This document shows positions 1 through 6,055 of a stretch of DNA of 64,000 bases, piece by piece (positions within the stretch are counted from its first letter, which is position 1; each line of letters opens with the position of its first letter). The stretch covers positions 1-64,000 of the forward strand of contig CAYTWZ010000001.1 in assembly GCA_964442035.1 (NCBI GenBank). Reading direction: 5' to 3'. The notes under the pieces are model-generated. The model was not told the origin of the DNA. It ran no database searches and saw only the letters and a program-made list of their open reading frames with translations. Both the position numbers and the translations under genes were made by a program. The DNA is from JAFLUQ01 sp964442035 (GTDB lineage Bacteria > Bacillota > Clostridia > UMGS1883).

Positions 1-33
1 GTCTCCCTCCACTCGGAGGGAGTGGATTGAAAT
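1..33 (+). CRISPR. Terminal repeat of a type I-C-like CRISPR array
   Basis: The 33 bases read as a subtype I-C-style repeat. They start with GTC, carry a perfect 8-bp stem (positions 3-10 CTCCCTCC with 15-22 GGAGGGAG, 4-nt loop), and end in GTGGATTGAAAT, the usual 3' handle. No second copy follows, so this is the last, leader-distal repeat of an array to the left of the window. No cas gene is present here. Only one repeat is visible, so the subtype is inferred from repeat form alone. Confidence 0.8.
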
Positions 34-59
34 TATCCCTTCGTTGTCGCTGTAAGAAA

Positions 60-76
60 TTTCAGCCCTTATTGAA
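60..76 (+). repeat. Family B3 repeat module (partial)
   Basis: This is a 17-base copy of TTTCAGCCCTTATTGAA, the 3' module of the dispersed family B repeat. It lies directly after the trailing CRISPR sequence and before the amidohydrolase start. Confidence 0.7.
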
Positions 77-96
77 CTAAATTAAATGAAAAGGTA

Positions 97-897
97 ATGA
101 ATACATCTATGAAAATAATCGATTTCCATACGCATATATATCCTGAGAGCATCGCCAAAAAAGCTACGAACAGTATATGTGACTTTTACGGGCTGCAAAC
201 AAAGCTTACCGGAACAGCCTCCGTTTTGCTTGAGCGGGGAAGAAAGGGCGGAATTTCGGGATATGTCCTATTGCCGGTCTCGGTTAAGCCCGAACAGGTA
301 CATCATATCAATCAATTTATTGCCGAAGAAATAATAGCGCATCCCGAGTTTTTCGGCTTTGGCACGCTTCATGCCGCTATGGGGGATTTTGACAGCGAGA
401 TAGACTTTGTAAAATCTGTCGGATTGAAGGGTATCAAGCTGCACCCGGATACACAGCGGTTTGCTATTGACGACGAGCGTCTGTTTCCCGTGTATGACCG
501 TTTGCAGGGGGAACTGCCTGTCCTGATCCACTGCGGAGATCGCAGGTATGATTTTTCGCACCCCAGACGGCTGCTTCATATTTTAAACGAGTTTCCGAAG
601 CTTCAGGTGATCGCCGCACATCTGGGCGGCTGGTCTATTTTTGAGGAAGGATTTAGGCTGTTGAAAAACAAAGACTGCTGTTTTGATATTTCCAGCTGCA
701 TGAGCTTTCTTACGAAAGATCAAATGGTTCGATATATCCGCGGATACGGTGCGGACAGGGTCTTGTTCGGAAGCGATTTCCCTTTGTGGGATCCGGCAAA
801 AGAGTTACAGGCGTTTCTGCAGCTTGACCTAAGTACGGATGAGCAGGAAAAAATAGCTTTTCGTAACGCGGAAACAATTTTAAAGATAGGCTCATAA
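97..897 (+). CDS. Amidohydrolase-2 family metal-dependent hydrolase
   Basis: A 266-residue TIM-barrel amidohydrolase of the Amidohydro_2 group, probably a cytosolic zinc hydrolase or decarboxylase-like enzyme with unknown substrate. Metal-site features are visible in order: DFHTH near residues 9-13, GIKLHPD in the middle, LIHCGD, IAAHLGGW and a late FGSDFPLWDP carrying the catalytic Asp. The family is known for hydrolysis or decarboxylation of cyclic and aromatic acids, but nothing in the sequence fixes the reaction. AAAAGG at 89-94 is only 2 bases before the first ATG, so the ATG at 109 (MKIIDFHTH) is an equally credible start. The gene appears monocistronic, with a terminator at 928-960, and lies between a CRISPR end and a regulator. 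Confidence 0.8.
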   Translation: MNTSMKIIDFHTHIYPESIAKKATNSICDFYGLQTKLTGTASVLLERGRKGGISGYVLLPVSVKPEQVHHINQFIAEEIIAHPEFFGFGTLHAAMGDFDSEIDFVKSVGLKGIKLHPDTQRFAIDDERLFPVYDRLQGELPVLIHCGDRRYDFSHPRRLLHILNEFPKLQVIAAHLGGWSIFEEGFRLLKNKDCCFDISSCMSFLTKDQMVRYIRGYGADRVLFGSDFPLWDPAKELQAFLQLDLSTDEQEKIAFRNAETILKIGS

Positions 898-927
898 GGG
901 CAAAGAGCGGCAGCCTGTCATGATATT

Positions 928-964
928 GCAGCAGCTGTATTGTGCAGCTGCTGTAATTTTTAAC
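928..964 (+). terminator. Rho-independent terminator after the amidohydrolase
   Basis: CAGCAGCTG (929-937) pairs with CAGCTGCTG (945-953) around a 7-nt loop, followed by TAATTTTTAA. It sits 30 bases past the amidohydrolase stop. Confidence 0.75.
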
Positions 965-1077
965 TAAACAAAAGATGTTCCCCGGGTCTATAGGCGGCGG
1001 GCGACCCTTTCGTTTTTAACTGGGAGTTTCTTTCTCCCACCACGGTGTCCCATGACGGGATTTCAGCCCTTATTGAA
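965..1077 (+). repeat. Family B modular repeat, near full-length copy
   Basis: This is the most complete copy of a modular intergenic repeat. It has a 5' module beginning CTAAACAAAAGATG, a middle module containing GGCGGCGGGCGACCCTTTCG, a GGGAG/CTCCC hairpin, and the 3' module ending TTTCAGCCCTTATTGAA (1061-1077). Other copies lie at 13184-13262, 25432-25504, 32886-32952 and as fragments elsewhere. The rest of the 898-1245 gap shows no convincing gene. Confidence 0.8.
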
Positions 1078-1245
1078 GCAATTAAACACGTATACGCGTT
1101 TGGAGGTGTTGATTGGGTTTAAGAAAATCCTTAGCAATATCGCCAAGACCAGTAAATCAACACTTATCCGACAAAATCGGGCACTGAAAATCGGGAAAAG
1201 TGTCCGGTATTCTGTTATTATATTCATAGACGGGAGGTAATTGTA

Positions 1246-2142
1246 ATGGATTGGATAGACGGAATGCAGAGGGCCATAGATTATCTGGAGGATAATTTGT
1301 GCGGGGAGATAAGCCTTGACGAGGCGGCGCGGGTCTCATATACATCAAGCTACAGCTTTCAGCGCACCTTCAGCATTCTCTGCGGCCTGACGGTGGGCGA
1401 GTATGTCCGAATGAGAAGACTCACCTTGGCGGGAGCCGAGCTTGCCGCCGAAAAAATCAAGGTCATTGACGCGGCCTTGAAATACGGCTATGACAGTCCC
1501 GACAGCTTTGCAAAGGCCTTTGCAAGGTTTCACGGGATAACTCCGTCACATGCCCGCAGCGGCGGGGCAAAATTACGGTCTTTCTCTCGTCTGACAGTAA
1601 AATTATCGTTGGAAGGAGGAACTCTTATGAACTACAAAATTGAGAAAAAACCTATGTTCACAGTGACTGGCGTAAAGGTTCATTTTGAAGGAGCTCCATC
1701 GGAGAGGCAGCAAAATCAGCACGACCTGTTTGTCAAGGGGGAAACGCGCTTTGTCCGTTATGCGGTTCAGGGTATGGCCCATGACTGCGAAAGGGAATAC
1801 TGCGTAATATCCGGCGTTAACGACGAGGGCTATGACCTGCTTGTGGGAGCGGTAATTCCCGATTACTTTAACAGTCACCTTGAAAAAACAGCGGGGCGTT
1901 TTGCCGCCGAGCTGTCAACTGTGAATGTTCCGGAGCAGACCTATGTGGCGGCAGAGACTTCCCGGGGCGTGAATTTCTTAAACGAGCATTTTGACGTCCG
2001 CAAGGCAATTGTGAGCGAATGGCTGCCGTCATCAGGCTATGTTCTGGCGGACGCTCCTGAGGTTGCGGTTTTTCACTGGTTTCCCAAGGAACAGCGGGGA
2101 AACGAATATGCTGAGGTTTGGCTGCCAATCGCTAAAAAGTAA
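1246..2142 (+). CDS. AraC-family regulator with GyrI-like effector domain
   Basis: A 298-residue transcription factor. The N-terminal ~100 residues form the two helix-turn-helix motifs of AraC/XylS proteins (helix 1 around SLDEAARVSYTSSYSFQRTF; second HTH around DAALKYGYDSPDSFAKAFAR, followed by HGITPSHAR). The C-terminal half (from about residue 128, MNYKIEKKPMF) matches the GyrI-like small-molecule/effector-binding fold, the Rob and SoxS-related architecture common in Clostridia as stress or multidrug sensors. GGAGGTAA lies just upstream of the ATG. The ligand and targets are unknown. The next transcription unit downstream (2162-2516) is a leader-like element and a possible target, but I see no shared operator. 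Confidence 0.88.
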   Translation: MDWIDGMQRAIDYLEDNLCGEISLDEAARVSYTSSYSFQRTFSILCGLTVGEYVRMRRLTLAGAELAAEKIKVIDAALKYGYDSPDSFAKAFARFHGITPSHARSGGAKLRSFSRLTVKLSLEGGTLMNYKIEKKPMFTVTGVKVHFEGAPSERQQNQHDLFVKGETRFVRYAVQGMAHDCEREYCVISGVNDEGYDLLVGAVIPDYFNSHLEKTAGRFAAELSTVNVPEQTYVAAETSRGVNFLNEHFDVRKAIVSEWLPSSGYVLADAPEVAVFHWFPKEQRGNEYAEVWLPIAKK

Positions 2143-2161
2143 TATTTTAAGACGGAGGTAC

Positions 2162-2190
2162 TTTACAAAAATAAAAATTAATGCTATAAT
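2162..2190 (+). promoter_or_regulatory. Strong promoter of the orphan leader unit
   Basis: TTTACA (2162-2167), 17-base spacer, TATAAT (2185-2190) with an extended -10 TG at 2182-2183. The predicted start is near 2197. It drives a ~310-base unit with no long ORF. Confidence 0.85.
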
Positions 2191-2223
2191 AGTTGTATCT
2201 TAAAGTAAAGGAGGGCGGACAGA

Positions 2224-2271
2224 ATGACCGATATCAGACCGACAAAATCATTTCTTTCCGCCGTGAAATAA
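2224..2271 (+). CDS. Possible 15-residue leader peptide
   Basis: ATG at 2224 with AAAGGAGGGCGG immediately upstream encodes MTDIRPTKSFLSAVK, then TAA. The reading frame covers the 5' strand of a 12-bp antiterminator-like pairing (2239-2250 with 2293-2304), which is the layout of a ribosome-controlled attenuator. It has no known family. Its length, ideal SD and position behind a consensus promoter are the only support for translation. Confidence 0.5.
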   Translation: MTDIRPTKSFLSAVK

Positions 2272-2316
2272 GCTTTTTTCTGCGGTCGTCCCTGATTTTG
2301 TCGGGGACGACTTTTT
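2239..2316 (+). promoter_or_regulatory. Transcription attenuator: antiterminator and terminator compete
   Basis: Terminator: GTCGTCCC (2285-2292) pairs with GGGACGAC (2304-2311) and is followed by TTTTT. Competing pairing: CCGACAAAATCA (2239-2250), inside the leader ORF, is perfectly complementary to TGATTTTGTCGG (2293-2304), which is the terminator loop plus its first 3' arm base. The two structures share bases, so ribosome position on the leader ORF could decide between them. Inferred from sequence only. Confidence 0.65.
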
Positions 2317-2338
2317 AATTTTGAAAGGAAGAAGTATT

Positions 2339-2386
2339 ATGAACAAAAATGAGTATGCCTACCGTATGTACATTACTGCCGAGTAA
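2339..2386 (+). CDS. Second short ORF after the attenuator (15 residues)
   Basis: GAAAGGAAG precedes the ATG with good spacing. The ORF reads MNKNEYAYRMYITAE and stops at TAA. The same frame continues after a second stop to the terminator (…KNRFGYIKREYPWLAG…), so this may be the decayed or truncated start of a gene once controlled by the attenuator. No family recognised. Confidence 0.35.
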   Translation: MNKNEYAYRMYITAE

Positions 2387-2465
2387 GGCGAACACAGATA
2401 AGGTAAAGCTGATAAAAACCGGTTCGGTTACATCAAAAGGGAATATCCTTGGCTTGCAGGTGTAT

Positions 2466-2516
2466 GCAGGCCCGTCAGGAGAACACGAACGGTTCCCCTG
2501 ACGGGCCTGCTTTTTT
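2466..2516 (+). terminator. Strong intrinsic terminator of the leader unit
   Basis: A perfect 14-bp stem GCAGGCCCGTCAGG (2466-2479) with CCTGACGGGCCTGC (2497-2510), followed by TTTTTT. It closes the unit that starts at the 2162-2190 promoter. Confidence 0.9.
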
Positions 2517-2540
2517 GAAGTGTAAGGTCAGTAAGCTTAA

Positions 2541-2577
2541 GGAAGCGCTGAATAATTCACGCCTACGGCTTAATTTA
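2541..2577 (+). repeat. MITE family A fragment (left end)
   Basis: Starts with the intact terminal repeat GGAAGCGCTGAATAATTC, then CACGCCTACGGCTTAA. Only the left ~37 bases remain, and they end almost at the stop codon of the convergent ammonium transporter. Confidence 0.75.
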
Positions 2578-2580
2578 AAC

Positions 2581-4341
2581 TTACCACTGGTCCTCGCCCT
2601 GAAGCGCGTCATAGCCTTCTTCACCGGTACGAACCTTGATAACGTTCTTTACGCCGTAGACAAAGATCTTGCCGTCACCGATGTTGCCGGTGTAAAGGGC
2701 GTTCTTAGCGGCAGCCACAACGGCGTCCACAGGAACAGCGCTGACAACGATCTCAACCTTGATCTTAGGCAGCAAATTCATCTCCCGGGCAACGCCGCGG
2801 TAGTAAGCGGTTTTGCCCTTCTGGATGCCGCAGCCGAGAACGTGCGTTACGGTCATGCCGGTCACGCCGATCTTGTTCATAGCTTCCTTCAAATTCTCGA
2901 AGCGCTCCTGCTTTGTGATAACAACGACTTTGCTGATAACAGCGCCGTTTTCGTCCACAGTGATATCCTTGACGGGTACATGCTTCACTTCTACGGTGTC
3001 CTTCTTTACGCTGACAGCGGGTTCGGAGCCGTCGGTGGGATATACAGTGGAAACAATTGCCGGGGCAAAGTCGGCATAGGCGTTTTCAAGACCGTGCTCG
3101 GTGTAGTCAAGACCGATAATCTCCTCTTCCTCGCTGACTCTGAGCCCGAAGATAGCCCTGATAAGCAGGAATGTGATAGTGATCGTGACAGCAGTATAAG
3201 CCAGAACAGAAATAACACCCAAAAGCTGTAGCCCAAGCAGCTCAAAGCCGCCGCCGTAGAAAAGACCCGTAAGAGTTTTGCCGGAAGCGTTGGCGATGCT
3301 GTAGCCGGGGGCTGCGTCTGTGGCGAAAAGGCCGACGGCGATCGCACCCCAGATACCGTTCATAAAGTGAACCGCTACAGCGCCCACGGGGTCATCTATA
3401 TGGAGAACATTGTCCAAAAACCATATGCCAAATATTACCAGAAGTCCGGCTACAGCGCCGATAACAATAGCGCCAAAGCAGTCTGTAACGTCACAGGGGG
3501 CTGTGATGGCAACAAGACCAGCCAAAGAAGCGTTGAGGCACATTGAAACATCGGGCTTGCCGTACTTTACCCAAGTGAATATCATACATACGACTGTTGC
3601 TACAGAGGGAGCTACGGTTGTTGTCAGGAAAATTGAACCCAGCTGTTCAATGCTTGTAGCGGCAGCGCCGTTGAAGCCGTACCAGCCGAGCCAGAGGATG
3701 AAGCAGCCAAGGCAGCCCAAGGCGATGTTGTGTCCGGGAATAGCGTTGACCTTGGTGACCTTGCCGGACTTGTCGCGGTTAAACTTGCCGATACGGGGTC
3801 CAAGAATAGCCGCGCCGATAAGGGCGCAGGTGCCGCCAACCATATGTATAGCGCAGGAACCGGCAAAATCGTGGAAGCCTAACTGTGACAGCCAGCCGCC
3901 GCCCCAGATCCAGTGTGCTTCAATGGGATAGATGAGAGCGGATATAACTGCGGAATAAACACAGTAGGAAAGAAACTTTGTTCTTTCAGCCATAGCGCCG
4001 GAAACGATAGTGGCGGTCGTGGCACAGAACACCAGGTTAAATACAAAATTCGAGAAATCGAAATTTGCGTAAGAGGTGAAGATGTCAAATCCGGGCTTGC
4101 CGATCAAACCGATCATGTCCTCACCAAGAAGTAGCGAAAAGCCTATGAGAACGAACATTACCGTACCGATACAAAAGTCCATCAGGTTCTTCATCAATAT
4201 GTTTCCGGTATTCTTGGCCCGGGTAAATCCCGCTTCCACCATGGCGAAGCCGGCCTGCATCCAAAACACCAGCGCCGCGCCGATCAGAAACCAGACGCCG
4301 AAAATGTTGTCATTGACGAACTGCATAATTTCCTTACTCAT
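2581..4341 (-). CDS. amt: Ammonium transporter fused to a C-terminal P-II domain
   Basis: A 586-residue inner-membrane protein. Residues 1 to ~400 are an Amt/Mep channel with about 11 membrane segments (MQAGFAMVEAGFTRAKN near the start, later the conserved HWIWGGGWL and HMVGGTCALIG stretches). After a linker, residues ~474-586 form a complete P-II (GlnK/GlnB) domain: T-loop GCGIQKGKTAYYRG with a Tyr at 514 in the position uridylylated in GlnB/GlnK, and the C-terminal signature TGNIGDGKIFV…RTGEEG. P-II proteins normally plug Amt as separate trimers, so this fusion would tether sensor and channel. GAGGAGG lies upstream of the ATG. The gene is divergent from the glutamate synthase cluster, which supports a nitrogen-assimilation role. 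A large inverted repeat (4387-4468) lies in its control region. Confidence 0.95.
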   Translation of the reverse strand: MSKEIMQFVNDNIFGVWFLIGAALVFWMQAGFAMVEAGFTRAKNTGNILMKNLMDFCIGTVMFVLIGFSLLLGEDMIGLIGKPGFDIFTSYANFDFSNFVFNLVFCATTATIVSGAMAERTKFLSYCVYSAVISALIYPIEAHWIWGGGWLSQLGFHDFAGSCAIHMVGGTCALIGAAILGPRIGKFNRDKSGKVTKVNAIPGHNIALGCLGCFILWLGWYGFNGAAATSIEQLGSIFLTTTVAPSVATVVCMIFTWVKYGKPDVSMCLNASLAGLVAITAPCDVTDCFGAIVIGAVAGLLVIFGIWFLDNVLHIDDPVGAVAVHFMNGIWGAIAVGLFATDAAPGYSIANASGKTLTGLFYGGGFELLGLQLLGVISVLAYTAVTITITFLLIRAIFGLRVSEEEEIIGLDYTEHGLENAYADFAPAIVSTVYPTDGSEPAVSVKKDTVEVKHVPVKDITVDENGAVISKVVVITKQERFENLKEAMNKIGVTGMTVTHVLGCGIQKGKTAYYRGVAREMNLLPKIKVEIVVSAVPVDAVVAAAKNALYTGNIGDGKIFVYGVKNVIKVRTGEEGYDALQGEDQW

Positions 4342-4386
4342 AATAAATCCTCCTCTCGGCCTTTAAACCGAAAAATTAATATAAAA

Positions 4387-4468
4387 AAGCGTACCTCATA
4401 ATTATATACTCTTGACCCGCCCCTATTGCTTACAGTGGTCATTTGTATATAATTATTAAGTACGCCTT
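4387..4468. promoter_or_regulatory. Large inverted repeat upstream of amt (candidate operator)
   Basis: Left arm 4387-4409 and right arm 4445-4468 are near-perfect inverted copies of GTATATAATTAT(n3)GTACGC, separated by 35 bases. Each arm contains a TATAAT pointing outward, so the element could hold divergent promoters or bind a dimeric regulator. On the plus strand TTGCTT (4426-4431) lies 16 bases before TATAAT (4448-4453). No match to a named operator is recognised. Confidence 0.6.
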
Positions 4469-4512
4469 TGTACAAAACTGTTCTGCTCATTGCTTTCCGC
4501 GCATATATTTAT

Positions 4513-4595
4513 TTGAAAAAATGAAAAGTGCGGCGGAAATTGAAACAACTCCACAGCACCTTTGCTATGGATATATAATACTCCCATTTTTTCAA
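4513..4595. other. A+T-rich intergenic stretch with distal inverted repeat
   Basis: TTGAAAAAATG (4513-4523) and CATTTTTTCAA (4585-4595) are perfect 11-base complements about 60 bases apart. The surrounding 4469-4740 region holds no convincing gene. Function unknown. Confidence 0.35.
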
Positions 4596-4746
4596 AAAGT
4601 CAACCCTTTTTGGCTTAAACTTACATTTTCGGCAAATCGCCAAAAAATTTAAAAATTGTTTACGTTTAATTTTAACATTATTAACAAAAAGCTTTCACGA
4701 ATTCGATTTGGAATTTGATTGAATATTGCTTTGTTGTCGAAATCTC

Positions 4747-4775
4747 TTGACAAACCGTGCTTTTTGGTTTAAAAT
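4747..4775 (+). promoter_or_regulatory. Promoter of the glutamate synthase cluster
   Basis: TTGACA (4747-4752), 17-base spacer, TAAAAT (4770-4775). The predicted start near 4782 leaves a ~97-base leader containing a small GAAAC/GTTTC hairpin followed by T-runs. It also rules out translation from any ATG before 4782. Confidence 0.85.
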
Positions 4776-4878
4776 ACAGGGTGAAACAATGGCGTTTCGG
4801 TTTTTTTGTTATGAGACCGACGCGCCTTTTTTGTTTTCTATTTTCTATTATGCGCTGTGCGCAGAGAGGATGATATTG

Positions 4879-5976
4879 ATGCTTGAAAAGGAAGGCAAAG
4901 TTAGAATTCCCGCCGGCTGTGCCATATCCGGTATATTTTCCAAAAGCGGCAAGAAGATCAACGGAGAGAAAATAATCAAATCGATCTCCATCATGCACGA
5001 CAGAAGCAACGGCCTTGGAGGCGGCTACGCCGCTTACGGCATTTATCCCCAGTATAAGGAATATTACGCGTTTCATGTGTTTTATGACACGGACGCGGCC
5101 AAAACGGAGTGTGAGGAATTTCTTGACCATCATTTTGATATTGTTAACCTGAGCAAAATTCCCACTCGTCCGCATAAAAACATTACCGACGCTCCTCTTA
5201 TATGGAGGTATTTTGTTACACCCCGTCCCACAAAGCTGGCTGCCAGTCAGCTGGACGAAAAGGAATTTGTTTCCCGCTGTGTTATAAAGATCAACACCCA
5301 TATCAAAGGGGCATACGTTTTTTCTTCCGGAAAAAACATGGGGGTGTTTAAGGCTGTAGGCTTCCCTGAGGATGTGGGAAGCTTTTACAGACTTGAGGAG
5401 TATGAGGCCTACTGCTGGACATGTCACGGACGCTATCCCACCAATACACCCGGCTGGTGGGGCGGAGCTCATCCCTTTGCTATGCTGGACTATTCTATTG
5501 TACACAACGGTGAGATCTCCTCATATGACGCCAATCGGCGCTCGGTGGAGATGTACGGCTACAACTGCACGCTGCTCACCGATACCGAAGTCATAACATA
5601 CATTTTTGACTACCTTATCCGCAAGCAGGGCCTCACTCTTACCGAGGCGGCCAGCACAGTGGCGGCGCCCTTCTGGTCAACTATCAGCAAGCTCCCTCCC
5701 GAGAAAAAGAACAAGCTGACCTTCCTTCGCAACAAGTACAGCGGCTGCCTGATAACCGGGCCCTTCTCGATTCTGCTTGGCTTTGACGGGGGACTGATGG
5801 CGCTTAACGACCGCCTTAAGCTCAGGAGCATGGTTGTGGGCGAAAAGGGCGACACTGCCTATGTGGCAAGTGAAGAAAGCGCCATCCGCGTCATCGAGCC
5901 GGAGCTTGACCGGCTGTGGGCTCCACGGGGAGGCGAACCGGTAATATTCAGGCTAAACGACGGCGTTCAGATATAA
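4879..5976 (+). CDS. Split glutamate synthase, class II glutamine amidotransferase subunit
   Basis: About 365 residues, homologous to the N-terminal glutaminase domain of GltB (COG0067). It hydrolyses glutamine and passes ammonia to the FMN subunit. The catalytic Cys is at residue 14 (IPAGCAISGIF), implying removal of a short propeptide to expose an N-terminal Cys as in other Ntn-type amidotransferases. Further supporting stretches are HDRSNGLGGGYAAYG, CHGRYPTNTPGWWGGAHPF and VHNGEISSYDANR. ATG 4879 was chosen because AGAGAGG is 9 bases upstream and the promoter maps at 4747-4775; a longer frame from 4726 would begin before the promoter. First gene of a five-gene cluster (4879-10052). Confidence 0.9.
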   Translation: MLEKEGKVRIPAGCAISGIFSKSGKKINGEKIIKSISIMHDRSNGLGGGYAAYGIYPQYKEYYAFHVFYDTDAAKTECEEFLDHHFDIVNLSKIPTRPHKNITDAPLIWRYFVTPRPTKLAASQLDEKEFVSRCVIKINTHIKGAYVFSSGKNMGVFKAVGFPEDVGSFYRLEEYEAYCWTCHGRYPTNTPGWWGGAHPFAMLDYSIVHNGEISSYDANRRSVEMYGYNCTLLTDTEVITYIFDYLIRKQGLTLTEAASTVAAPFWSTISKLPPEKKNKLTFLRNKYSGCLITGPFSILLGFDGGLMALNDRLKLRSMVVGEKGDTAYVASEESAIRVIEPELDRLWAPRGGEPVIFRLNDGVQI

Positions 5977-6036
5977 CTAAACGAAAGATGTCCCCCGGGT
6001 CTCGTCTACCGACTCGGTCGGCGCTTCTGTTTGGCA
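5977..6036 (+). repeat. Family B1-type repeat module
   Basis: Begins CTAAACGAAAGATGTCCCCC directly after the amidotransferase stop and ends GCTTCTGTTTGGC, with an internal CGACTCGGTCG hairpin. It resembles the hairpin at 21690-21742. It sits between two genes of one operon, so it would be transcribed. Confidence 0.65.
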
Positions 6037-6055
6037 GAGAAAGGATGTAAAACAA

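Noticed and set aside
1052..1240. 62-residue ORF before the AraC gene
   Set aside because: It begins inside a family B repeat, has no SD and no recognisable sequence. Treated as chance.
4443..4652. 69-residue ORF in the amt/glt intergenic region
   Set aside because: It starts inside the large inverted repeat, has no SD, and its translation shows no family features.
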